From assembly GCF_042682685.1 (NCBI RefSeq), contig NZ_JBHUHX010000002.1, positions 43,762 to 107,761 on the forward strand: a DNA stretch of 64,000 nucleotides. The letters run 5' to 3'. The position numbers were made by a program, and so were the translations under genes. This document shows, one piece after another, positions 1-7,459 of the stretch. The DNA is from Imhoffiella fuscus (GTDB taxonomy: Bacteria; Pseudomonadota; Gammaproteobacteria; Chromatiales; Chromatiaceae). Numbering within the stretch: the stretch's first letter is position 1; every line of letters begins with the position of its first letter. The notes beneath the pieces were generated by a model. That model was not told the DNA's origin, made no database searches, and worked only from the letters and a program-made list of their open reading frames with translations.

Positions 1-2052
1 ACGACCATCTCCGGCAAGGTCAGATTGGTGCAGGAGACTCACGGTAAGGAGCAGGCCGGGTTCTTGATGTATGTCCCCATCTATCGGCCCGGTCTGCCTC
101 TGGACACGGCGCAGGCGCGTTGGAAGGCGCTCAGGGGCTTCGTCTACAGTCCCTATCGCGTCGATGACCTGATGGACGGGATCCTCGGCGAGCGCAGCAG
201 CCGGTCGATCGACTTTAGAATCTACGATAGCGATCACGCCGAGCCGAGTTCCCTCATGTTCGATTCCGCCGAGCATCACGCCCCCGGATCGAATCCGCAC
301 CCCAGTCATCGCAGTCAGCAGCAGATCCATGCCTATGGCCGTACCTGGACGCTGAACCTATACAGCCGACCGGGCTTCGGTGCCGAGGCCGATTCGGTGA
401 CCAATTGGCTGGTGCTCGGACTGGGCATCGGCATCAGCCTGGCGCTTTTCGCCCTCACGCGCCTGCTGCTCGATCGTCGCGCGCAGGCGCTGGCGCTGGC
501 TGCGGAGATGACCGCTCGGCGCCAGGAGTCCGAAGAGCGTTTCCGCTCGGTCTTTCTGCATCTGGGACAGGGCGTGGTCATCCACGACGCCGACGCGCGC
601 ATCCTCGATGCCAATCCCGCCGCGCAGCGCATCCTTGGAACGACCATTGAACAGATGCGGGAACTGACCTCGGTCGACTCGTTATGGCAGGTCGTCCACG
701 AGGATGGGAGCAGCTTTTCCGCCACCGATTATCCGGTGATGATCGCCTTACGGCGCGGCACGCCCGTCACGGATGTCGTGATGGGGGTCCGCCACGCTCG
801 TGCCGTGCCATGGCGTTGGATCCTGGTCGATGCCTACCCCAGACAGGAGGCGACCACCGGCCGTGTGCACCGGGTCTATGCAGTCTTCACCGACATCACC
901 GCACGCAAGCAGGCGGAGCTTGCCCTCAAGGACCAGTCCCGGCACACGCAGGCCATCCTGGACAATGTGATCGACGCCATTATCACGGCGGGTGCCGGCG
1001 GCATCATTGCCTCCTTCAATCTGGCCGCCGAGCGTATCTTCGGCTATGCGGCTGCCGAGGTGGTCGGAAAGAACCTCAGCATGCTGATGCCCGAGCCCTA
1101 CCACACCGCTCACGATCGCTATATGAGCCACCACCTGCGTACCGGCGAGCGCAAGGTCATCGGTTCCGCGCGCGAACTCACCGGGCGGCGCAAGGACGGC
1201 GACACCTTTCCCATGGAGCTGGCGGTCTCCCGCATCGAGCGCGACGGCCAGCCCTTCTTCATCGGCATGGTTCGCGACATCACCGAGCGCAAGCAGTTGG
1301 AACGCATGAAGAGCGAACTCATCTCGACCGTCAGTCACGAGCTGCGTACCCCGGTCACCTCCATCCGTGGTGCACTCGGCCTGGTGATCGGTCGCTATGC
1401 CGAAGCCCTGCCCGAGAAGGGGCGCAATCTGCTCCAGATGGCCGAACGCAACAGTGCCCGCCTGACCTTGCTCATCAACGATATTCTCGACCTGGAGAAG
1501 CTCACCTCCGGGCGCATGAACTTCGATCTCCATTCCAGCGATCTCGTCTCGATCGCGCGCCAGGCATTGGAGGCCAATGAGGGCTATGCCCGTCAGCACC
1601 AGATGACGCTTTCGGGGAGCTTCGAGCTGACGCGCGCACCGGTGTTGGCCGACGACAATCGCTTGCTACAGGTCTTCGCCAATCTCATCTCGAATGCCGT
1701 CAAATACTCACCGCCGGGAGGCGAGGTCAAGATCGGGCTGCGGCGCCAAGGGGATGGATTCCGCGTCAGCGTTCAGGATCAGGGACCGGGCATTCCCGAG
1801 GACTTCAAGGGCCGCATCTTCGAGCGCTTCGCCCAGGCCGACAGCTCCGACACCCGCGAGAAGGGCGGTACCGGACTGGGGCTGTCCATCACCAAGGTGA
1901 TCATTGAGCGGCACAATGGACGCGTCGACTATGCCTCTCCAACAGGGGGCGGCACGATCTTCTACTTCGATCTGCCCGAATGGACCGCGCGCAGCCCGGA
2001 TGTCACGGTCGCCGATCCGCCGCCAGATACGCCGACGAGCGAGAAGGATTAG
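1..2052 (+). CDS. CHASE-PAS-PAS sensor histidine kinase, 5' end outside window
   Basis: This is a membrane histidine kinase whose N-terminus lies upstream: the reading frame is open from base 1, so the TTG at 25 is not the real start. Visible order: a C-terminal part of a periplasmic CHASE-type ligand domain (KVRLVQET, GFLMYVPIYR), one transmembrane helix near codons 135-158, two PAS domains (about codons 180-310 and 315-440, each ending in an ITxRKQ/ITERKQ linker), a HisKA domain with the phosphoacceptor His at codon 446 (SHELRTP), and an HATPase domain with N box (NLISNAVKYS), G1 (DQGPGIP) and G2 (GGTGLGLS). There is no receiver domain of its own. The next gene, 17 bp downstream, is a single receiver and then an Hpt-REC-REC-GGDEF protein, which suggests a phosphorelay ending in c-di-GMP. 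The ligand cannot be read from sequence. Confidence 0.93.
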   Translation, partial: TTISGKVRLVQETHGKEQAGFLMYVPIYRPGLPLDTAQARWKALRGFVYSPYRVDDLMDGILGERSSRSIDFRIYDSDHAEPSSLMFDSAEHHAPGSNPHPSHRSQQQIHAYGRTWTLNLYSRPGFGAEADSVTNWLVLGLGIGISLALFALTRLLLDRRAQALALAAEMTARRQESEERFRSVFLHLGQGVVIHDADARILDANPAAQRILGTTIEQMRELTSVDSLWQVVHEDGSSFSATDYPVMIALRRGTPVTDVVMGVRHARAVPWRWILVDAYPRQEATTGRVHRVYAVFTDITARKQAELALKDQSRHTQAILDNVIDAIITAGAGGIIASFNLAAERIFGYAAAEVVGKNLSMLMPEPYHTAHDRYMSHHLRTGERKVIGSARELTGRRKDGDTFPMELAVSRIERDGQPFFIGMVRDITERKQLERMKSELISTVSHELRTPVTSIRGALGLVIGRYAEALPEKGRNLLQMAERNSARLTLLINDILDLEKLTSGRMNFDLHSSDLVSIARQALEANEGYARQHQMTLSGSFELTRAPVLADDNRLLQVFANLISNAVKYSPPGGEVKIGLRRQGDGFRVSVQDQGPGIPEDFKGRIFERFAQADSSDTREKGGTGLGLSITKVIIERHNGRVDYASPTGGGTIFYFDLPEWTARSPDVTVADPPPDTPTSEKD

Positions 2053-2069
2053 CCTCTTAGGAGCACGCC

Positions 2070-2441
2070 ATGACACTGCATATCCTGCATATCGAAGACG
2101 AGCCGGACATCCGGGAGATCGTCGATTTCGCGCTGGAAGAGGGCGATTTTCGGCTGACCCAGTGCGCTTCCGGAGAAGAGGCGCTGACTTGTGCCTCGGA
2201 ACTCTCACCCGACCTCATCCTGCTTGACGTGATGATGCCGGGGATGGACGGTCCGACCACGTTGCAACAGTTGCGGGCGCTAGAGAATCTGGCTCGGACC
2301 CCGGTTATTTTTATGACCGCCAAGGTTCAGCCGAAGGAGTGCGAGTATCTCAAGACGCTCGGGGCGCTTGGGGTGATCTCCAAGCCTTTCGATCCCATGC
2401 GGCTCGGCGAGGAGATCCGCGCCCTTCTGCAGCCTCTCTAG
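2070..2441 (+). CDS. Single-domain (CheY-like) response regulator
   Basis: This 123-residue protein is a bare receiver domain. The acidic pair lies in HIEDEPD near residues 9-11, the phosphoacceptor Asp is at residue 53 (LILLDVMMPG), and the switch Thr and Lys are in FMTAKV. It has no output domain, so it probably passes phosphate on or acts by protein binding. The start is well set by AGGAGC seven bases upstream of ATG. It sits between the kinase and the Hpt-containing GGDEF protein in the same operon, so an intermediate role in a kinase to receiver to Hpt relay is a reasonable inference. A direct partner role with a motility or adhesion target is the alternative. Confidence 0.92.
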   Translation: MTLHILHIEDEPDIREIVDFALEEGDFRLTQCASGEEALTCASELSPDLILLDVMMPGMDGPTTLQQLRALENLARTPVIFMTAKVQPKECEYLKTLGALGVISKPFDPMRLGEEIRALLQPL

Positions 2442-2482
2442 TCTGAACCCCTCTTATCCCCAAGCCCTATGGAGAGCCGCTT

Positions 2483-4153
2483 ATGTCTTCATCTCAGCCG
2501 AGTCGTCGCGGGAGACTGCGCCAGATGGAGGCGCAATTCCTCAAAGCGCTACCGACTCTGCTCCATGAGTTGGAGGTGGCCTGGTCGCAGACCCTGGAGC
2601 CGGCAAGTCCGCCAAGCGCCCTGGATGGCTTTATTCATCTGGCGCACAGCCTCGCGGGCACTGCCGGAACCCTCGGGCAGCCGGCGCTCGGTCGCCATAC
2701 CAAGGAGATCGAGTGTCTGGCCGAGCGGCTCCGCCAGACGGAAGGCCCCGTCCGCTCCGAGTTGGCCGATCGCATCAGCGCACGTATCCGGGCGCTGAAA
2801 CCGCAATCGGCACAGGTTGCGGAGGGCCAGGAAACCGCCGAAGAGGACGGCGCCTCGCTCTCCGGCTGCAGCAGCTGGACGGAGACGACGGATGAGCGAG
2901 CGCCCTGTCTGCTGCTGATCGAGAACGATCCGCGAGTCGCCGCAGAACTGTCGGAGCAGCTTGGCCACTTCGGCTGGGATGTCGTCCGATGCGCGCGCAC
3001 GCAGGTCGACAGGATGCGCGACACCTGTCGGCCCGTGGCGATCATCTCGGATGAGATCCTTACGGAAGGACCATCGTCAGATTTTAGGCTCGGCCCCCCC
3101 GCGCAGCGACCCGCCACCCACATGCCCGTCATCATCGTCTCCGAGCGTTGGGACTGGGACAGCCGGCTGGCCGCAGTGCGCACCGGGGCCGACGCCTATC
3201 TCGCCAAGCCGCTCGATATCCACCGCTTGGCCGACCTGCTCGACAAGCTGACTGGCGAGCAGTCCCAAGATCCCTATCGCGTGCTGATCCTCGACGACGA
3301 GGTGCGCTCCGGAGACTATTACGCCGAGTTGCTCAGGGGCGCCGGCATGCATGCCGTCGCCATTAGCGAGCCGCGCAGATTGCTCGACAGCCTCAATGAG
3401 GTCGATCCGGAACTGATCCTGATGGATCTGCACATGCCAGACTGCAACGGCATCGAGGCCGCGCGCATCGTCCGTCAGGACGAGCGCTATACCAGCGTGC
3501 CCATCGTCTTCCTGTCCGGCGAATCCGATCGTCAGCGGCAATTGTCCGCGATGGGAACCGGGGCCGACGATTTCCTCTCCAAGTCCATCGGCGATACCTA
3601 CCTGGTGAGCGCGGTCGAGCTGCGGATCGCCCGCTTTCGCTCGCTCACCGCCCTCATCCGCCAGGACAGTCTGACGGGGCTGCTCAACCGGATCGCCTTC
3701 GACCTTCAGGTCGAGGCCGAGACGTCGCGTGCGAGCCGGAGCGGTTCCCCCTTGGCGCTCGCCATGCTGGACATCGACCATTTCAAGCGGATCAACGACA
3801 CCTATGGCCATCCCGTGGGCGATCGGGTCATCAAGAGCCTGGCGCAGCTGCTGCGCAAGCGGCTGCGTCGCTATGACATCATCGGACGCTATGGCGGAGA
3901 GGAATTCACGATCCTCATGCCGGATACCCCGCTCGCGGCCGCCGAAAAGGTCTTGAACGAGCTGCGCGAGCAATTCGCCCTGCTGCTCCTGTCCAGCGCG
4001 GGCGATCATTTCCATTGCACCTTCAGCGCCGGACTCGCCGCTCTGGACGACCACCCCGGCCAGGAATTGACGGCCGTTGCCGACGCGGCGCTCTATGAGG
4101 CCAAGCGGCTCGGGCGCAATCGGGTCGTGCGCGCCGGCAAGGACATCGCGTGA
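2483..4153 (+). CDS. Hpt-REC-REC-GGDEF diguanylate cyclase
   Basis: This 556-residue cytoplasmic protein has four parts. Residues about 10-110 form an Hpt-like four-helix domain with the candidate His in HSLAGTAGTLG, where the usual Lys after His-x-Leu is Ala. Residues about 145-255 form a first receiver with a degenerate acidic pocket (IENDP in place of the DD pair). Residues about 265-385 form a second, canonical receiver (LILDDE, LILMDLHMPD). Residues about 390-555 form a GGDEF domain with active-site GGEEF near residue 470. An RxxD inhibitory site (RRYD) lies exactly five residues before GGEEF, so a catalytically active, product-inhibited diguanylate cyclase is expected. No EAL or HD-GYP domain is present. 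It is the last gene of a three-gene operon with the upstream kinase and receiver and is the likely output of that pathway. Confidence 0.93.
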   Translation: MSSSQPSRRGRLRQMEAQFLKALPTLLHELEVAWSQTLEPASPPSALDGFIHLAHSLAGTAGTLGQPALGRHTKEIECLAERLRQTEGPVRSELADRISARIRALKPQSAQVAEGQETAEEDGASLSGCSSWTETTDERAPCLLLIENDPRVAAELSEQLGHFGWDVVRCARTQVDRMRDTCRPVAIISDEILTEGPSSDFRLGPPAQRPATHMPVIIVSERWDWDSRLAAVRTGADAYLAKPLDIHRLADLLDKLTGEQSQDPYRVLILDDEVRSGDYYAELLRGAGMHAVAISEPRRLLDSLNEVDPELILMDLHMPDCNGIEAARIVRQDERYTSVPIVFLSGESDRQRQLSAMGTGADDFLSKSIGDTYLVSAVELRIARFRSLTALIRQDSLTGLLNRIAFDLQVEAETSRASRSGSPLALAMLDIDHFKRINDTYGHPVGDRVIKSLAQLLRKRLRRYDIIGRYGGEEFTILMPDTPLAAAEKVLNELREQFALLLLSSAGDHFHCTFSAGLAALDDHPGQELTAVADAALYEAKRLGRNRVVRAGKDIA

Positions 4154-4238
4154 ATATCAGGGCGCCAATCGCGTCGATCTCGCTCTCGACGATGCGCTTG
4201 GACGCTTGAATCCGCGATTTCAGGCAGATCAAGCGCAC

Positions 4239-4262
4239 AAAAAAACCGGGCGAAGCCCGGTT
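4239..4262 (-). terminator. Intrinsic terminator of tRNA-Leu
   Basis: On the minus strand an 8-bp stem (AACCGGGC/GCCCGGTT) with a 3-nt loop is followed by a run of seven T residues. It lies 24 bases past the tRNA-Leu CCA end and points the right way to end that transcript. Confidence 0.85.
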
Positions 4263-4285
4263 GATGTGTCTATTGGGTTGATTTC

Positions 4286-4370
<85 letters not shown>

Positions 4371-4422
4371 GAATCCGCGCATTCTACAGTGGATTGGATC
4401 AAAGGCGTAGTGCTGGAACGAT

Positions 4423-4462
4423 GCTTCCCCCGCCGACCGGGGTACCGGTCGGCGGGGGAAGC
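4423..4462 (-). terminator. Perfect 17-bp hairpin after soxL, possible transcript end
   Basis: A 17-bp perfect inverted repeat (GCTTCCCCCGCCGACCG and its complement) with a 6-nt loop (GGGTAC) lies 22 bases past the soxL stop. Neither strand has a T-run after it, so it is not a textbook intrinsic terminator. A role as a 3'-end stabiliser or processing stem for the soxXAKL transcript is equally possible. Confidence 0.5.
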
Positions 4463-4484
4463 GTTTCGAACGCTGTTTCGAGGG

Positions 4485-5159
4485 TCAGGGTTGGACCGTG
4501 GTCAGGCCGACGCTCACCCAGTCCTGCATGCCTCCGCGATACCACTTGAGTTTGTACGTCGGGTAGCCGATGCCGACCAGGGTCTTGAGGTTGGCGGTCG
4601 ATTGGGGACACCAGATGCCGTTGCAGAAAAGCACCAGCGTTTTGGCCTCGCTGAAGTCCCAGGTGCCGGTTTCGGCGTTGCGATCGGCTCCGAATTCGTC
4701 TTCCAGGATGTGATCGAAGGTGTCTGCTTCCGAGGGGGTCTCGAAGGTGCCGGCCGAGTCGCGGCTGATCTTGTTCCAGGGGACGTTGACCGAGCCTGGG
4801 ATGGTGCCGCGCATGACCCAGTCGGGTGTGCGCGAGTCGACGACCATGATGTTCGACTCGCCCTGGGCGATGCGTTTGAGGTATCCGAGCACCTCCAGTT
4901 CGCCGATGGTTTCGACGCCCTCGATGGCGACGATCGGCTGGACGCAGAAGGGCGGGCAGCCCCGGTCGGTTTTCTGGAAGATTTCGGGCAGGGTGGCGTC
5001 GCGGTCGTGACCGCGATAGATGGTGATGGGCTTGCCTTGGTAGACCGCCTCGACGCTCTTGAGCGTCGGCGTGATCATGTTGTCTCCAGCGAACGCTGAG
5101 ATGGATAGCGTCAAGCAGGCGAGCAGCACCAGCGCGGTCAGATGCAGTGTTCTACGCAT
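4485..5159 (-). CDS. soxL: SoxL, periplasmic rhodanese-like sulfurtransferase
   Basis: This 224-residue exported protein ends the soxXAKL run. A signal peptide (MRRTLHLTALVLLACLTLS, cleavage after AFA) leads into a single rhodanese domain. The catalytic Cys is probably the first Cys of LFCNGIWCP near residue 185, with the rhodanese landmarks VVDSRTPDW and GSVNVPW upstream. Two further Cys pairs are visible, CPPFC and the WCP cysteine. In Allochromatium vinosum SoxL is described as the sulfurtransferase that helps release sulfane sulfur from SoxYZ so that SoxYZ can be reused. The start at 5159 is preferred over an upstream in-frame ATG at 5231 because GGGGAGAA precedes it and the signal peptide begins there. 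Confidence 0.88.
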   Translation of the reverse strand: MRRTLHLTALVLLACLTLSISAFAGDNMITPTLKSVEAVYQGKPITIYRGHDRDATLPEIFQKTDRGCPPFCVQPIVAIEGVETIGELEVLGYLKRIAQGESNIMVVDSRTPDWVMRGTIPGSVNVPWNKISRDSAGTFETPSEADTFDHILEDEFGADRNAETGTWDFSEAKTLVLFCNGIWCPQSTANLKTLVGIGYPTYKLKWYRGGMQDWVSVGLTTVQP

Positions 5160-5233
5160 GATGGAATTCTCCCCAACGAGGTAATACGGCGTGTGTGGTC
5201 GAGATGGCCTTCTGATGTGTCGTAGCGGCATTC

Positions 5234-5791
5234 CTATTGCCGTCTGCGCATATAGGAGGGGAAGTCCGCGTCTTTCTCGGCCATGGCCTGTTCGTATCCG
5301 AGCGTGCCTTGATGTTGGGCCTTGACGGCGAGTTCGGTTGCCTCCTCAAAACGGCCTGATTGTTCGAGGTCCTTTGCATCTTGGATCATCTGGGCGGTAT
5401 CCCGCCATTCTCCACCGACCGAGGCGGCCTGCTTGCGTGCCTTCTCGGCGGCGTCGATCGCCTGTTTGGCCTTGCGGTCGGCGGCCACGTCGGTGGTGAC
5501 GGCGCCGCTTGCCTTTTCGTAGGCGAAGGTGTCCTGCATCTTTGCCTTATTGGCGATCTCGACGGCCTTGGTGAACTGGCGCGAGGGCATGAGCTTCTCG
5601 GCCTGCTCGATCAGGGTTTGGGTTTGCAGCGAGGCGACATCGGCCTCGGCGGCCTTGGCGTGGGCCGTCTTGGCTTCCGCGATGGCCTGCTCCGCCTCGG
5701 TGCGATGTGTGGCCCAGGCGCTGGTCATGGGGGCGATGCCCAGCGATAGCACGGCGATGATGGCCGCGATGGAACGGTGACGGTTCTTCAT
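5234..5791 (-). CDS. soxK: SoxK, SoxXA-binding protein
   Basis: This 185-residue protein has a signal peptide (to SAWA, residue about 27) followed by an alanine-, glutamine- and lysine-rich helical body with two similar helical segments (around KAVEIANKAKMQ and EEATELAVKAQHQ). This is the pattern of the SoxK/SAXB subunit that forms a heterotrimer with SoxX and monoheme SoxA in purple and green sulfur bacteria. There is no cysteine or heme motif. It lies between soxA and soxL, 64 bp after soxA. The call relies on gene position as much as on sequence, since the family is low-complexity. The start was chosen where the signal peptide begins (MKNRHRS). Confidence 0.8.
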   Translation of the reverse strand: MKNRHRSIAAIIAVLSLGIAPMTSAWATHRTEAEQAIAEAKTAHAKAAEADVASLQTQTLIEQAEKLMPSRQFTKAVEIANKAKMQDTFAYEKASGAVTTDVAADRKAKQAIDAAEKARKQAASVGGEWRDTAQMIQDAKDLEQSGRFEEATELAVKAQHQGTLGYEQAMAEKDADFPSYMRRRQ

Positions 5792-5855
5792 CTGGTTTGG
5801 TCTCCTCGTCTTTCGTATTCGGTCGGCCGGGGCATTGGATCCCCGGCGCCGGGCA

Positions 5856-6698
5856 TCACTTGCGCGCGCCCGGTCCATTCAGTTCGAGGCCGTTGTTCAT
5901 GTAGGTGAGAAAGAACTCGAGATCGCGATATTCCTCGCCCTGAAGCTTGAAGGGTTTGGCGCGAACCTGTTTGTTGCAGCCGGAAAAGCGGCGGTGCAGG
6001 GTGCCCATTTCACCCCATTTGGAGCGGTACACGGGAAAGTGCGTCGTATGTCCGAAGGCCGGGCTGAGGATTTCGGTGCGCAGCGTGGTGCCCGAGTTGC
6101 CCATGTGACACTGGGCGCATGAGAAGTTGAGCTGGCCACGTCGGGCGAAATAGAAATGCTTGCCCTTTTCGTAGGCCTCCAGGGCGCGCGGATCGTCGCT
6201 TGGGATCACGACGTTGGTGATCTGTCCGCGTGATTGGAAGGCGATGTAGGACAGCAGGTCGGCGATCGGCCCCTTGCCGTATTTGAGCGGCTTTTCCTCG
6301 TTCTCGACGCGGCATTCGTTGATGGCGAGTGGGAGCGTGACGACCATGCCTCGATCGCGGTCCCAATAGGGATATTTGGACTCGATTGCCGGGCCGTCGG
6401 GGAAACAGTCTTTGTAGGTCTTGCCGTTGGCGAAGGCGGTGTTCCACATGATCTCGCCGTTGCTGATCGCGTTTTCGTAGGGCGGGAATTCCTCGATGGC
6501 CTCCCAGTTCTCGCGCCCGACGGGATCGATCGCATAGGCGCCGTTCTTGAATTCGTCGATCGGAACGCTGGGGAAACGATGCTTGAAATACTCCTGGAAG
6601 GTGGCTTGATCTTCCGCAGGCGTCGCGGCGGTTGCGGCTGGAACGGCCAACAGGCAGGCGAGGGCGGTTGCGAGCAGGTGGGTCTGTGTAGGGTTCAT
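5856..6698 (-). CDS. soxA: SoxA, monoheme c-type cytochrome subunit of SoxXA
   Basis: SoxA is the catalytic subunit of the periplasmic SoxXA(K) cytochrome that links thiosulfate to the SoxYZ carrier with loss of two electrons. The 280-residue product has a signal peptide ending at ATA (residue about 24). It has one heme-binding motif, CAQCH near residue 195, and the SoxA active-site cysteine in SGCNKQVRA near residue 242, which serves as the axial heme ligand in characterised SoxA. The extra N-terminal heme found in two-heme SoxA is absent. An in-frame extension to 6947 was rejected: GGGAGG precedes the ATG at 6698, and the signal peptide starts there. It lies 26 bp after soxX. Confidence 0.95.
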   Translation of the reverse strand: MNPTQTHLLATALACLLAVPAATAATPAEDQATFQEYFKHRFPSVPIDEFKNGAYAIDPVGRENWEAIEEFPPYENAISNGEIMWNTAFANGKTYKDCFPDGPAIESKYPYWDRDRGMVVTLPLAINECRVENEEKPLKYGKGPIADLLSYIAFQSRGQITNVVIPSDDPRALEAYEKGKHFYFARRGQLNFSCAQCHMGNSGTTLRTEILSPAFGHTTHFPVYRSKWGEMGTLHRRFSGCNKQVRAKPFKLQGEEYRDLEFFLTYMNNGLELNGPGARK

Positions 6699-6724
6699 CG
6701 GCTGTTGCCTCCCGTGACGGTGGA

Positions 6725-7105
6725 TCAGAGCGACCAGATGTACTCGACGACGTCGACGAATTCCTTCTGGGTCAGGATCTCGTGCTTGCCGAAGGGCGGC
6801 ATCACCGCCTCGGGGTTCTTCACCGTCGGATCCCAGATCTGCCGGGCCAGCGCCTTTTTGCTGGCGAAACGAGTCTGCATGGTGATCAGGACCGGGCCGA
6901 TCGCGCCCGGTCCCTCTGAGCCGGCCATCATGTGGCAGGCGACGCAATTGCCTTTGGCGCGGTCGTTGGCGATTGCCTTGCCGGCGGCGGCGTCTCCGTT
7001 GAGATCCCAGTCGGGCATGTCGACGAATGCGGCGCTCGCCGTCAGGGCCGCCAGACCCAGTGGGACGGCAAGCAAGGTCTGGCGCGATGGGCGAAAGGAC
7101 AACAT
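6725..7105 (-). CDS. soxX: SoxX, monoheme c-type cytochrome
   Basis: SoxX is the small electron-accepting subunit of the SoxXA complex in the periplasm. The 126-residue precursor has a signal peptide (cleavage after ASA, residue about 25), a heme motif CVACH near residue 55, and a Met axial-ligand candidate in VMPPFGKHE near residue 101. A strong Shine-Dalgarno (GAGGAGG) lies upstream of the ATG. It is the first gene of the minus-strand soxXAKL run and is divergent from soxB across a 354-bp intergenic region, which must hold promoters for both directions. Confidence 0.95.
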   Translation of the reverse strand: MLSFRPSRQTLLAVPLGLAALTASAAFVDMPDWDLNGDAAAGKAIANDRAKGNCVACHMMAGSEGPGAIGPVLITMQTRFASKKALARQIWDPTVKNPEAVMPPFGKHEILTQKEFVDVVEYIWSL

Positions 7106-7459
7106 GAGCGAAACCTCCTCGGCTTATTGGTGTGTCTATGTCATTGGATCCGGTCGCCGTTCGCTAGAAACGGCCGACTGGATTGTGCAATGTCATGGCG
7201 GTCGCGTTCCGTAGGTGATACCGGCTGCCGCGCTCCGAATCCTAGCATGGACACGGCTTTCGACCGTTAGTGGAAAAATCGGCCTCTGCCGGTTTGGGGT
7301 CAGATGGGGGGCAAACCGGATTCCGAAAGGGCCGAACGGCTGGTATTCCAGAGGCTTGGCCAAATATAGAGTCATCCGATGGGCCTCGGCCCCGGTCTGT
7401 GCGGCACACACGAAAGGGACGCTTTGCGTCTCTCCACTACCGAGGAGGAAGTTCAGCCA
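7106..7459. promoter_or_regulatory. Divergent soxX/soxB intergenic region
   Basis: This 354-bp stretch separates the divergent soxX and soxB starts and must contain promoters for both. I found no convincing -35/-10 pair and no clear operator palindrome. AAATATAGAG around 7361-7371 is the only A/T-rich core on the soxB side. No gene was found here. In-frame extensions of soxB upstream of 7460 lack a signal peptide and are discounted. Confidence 0.5.

Noticed and set aside
4389..5099. A 236-codon plus-strand frame opposite soxL
   Set aside because: It is antisense to soxL, which has a signal peptide and catalytic Cys. The frame begins at the 17-bp hairpin.
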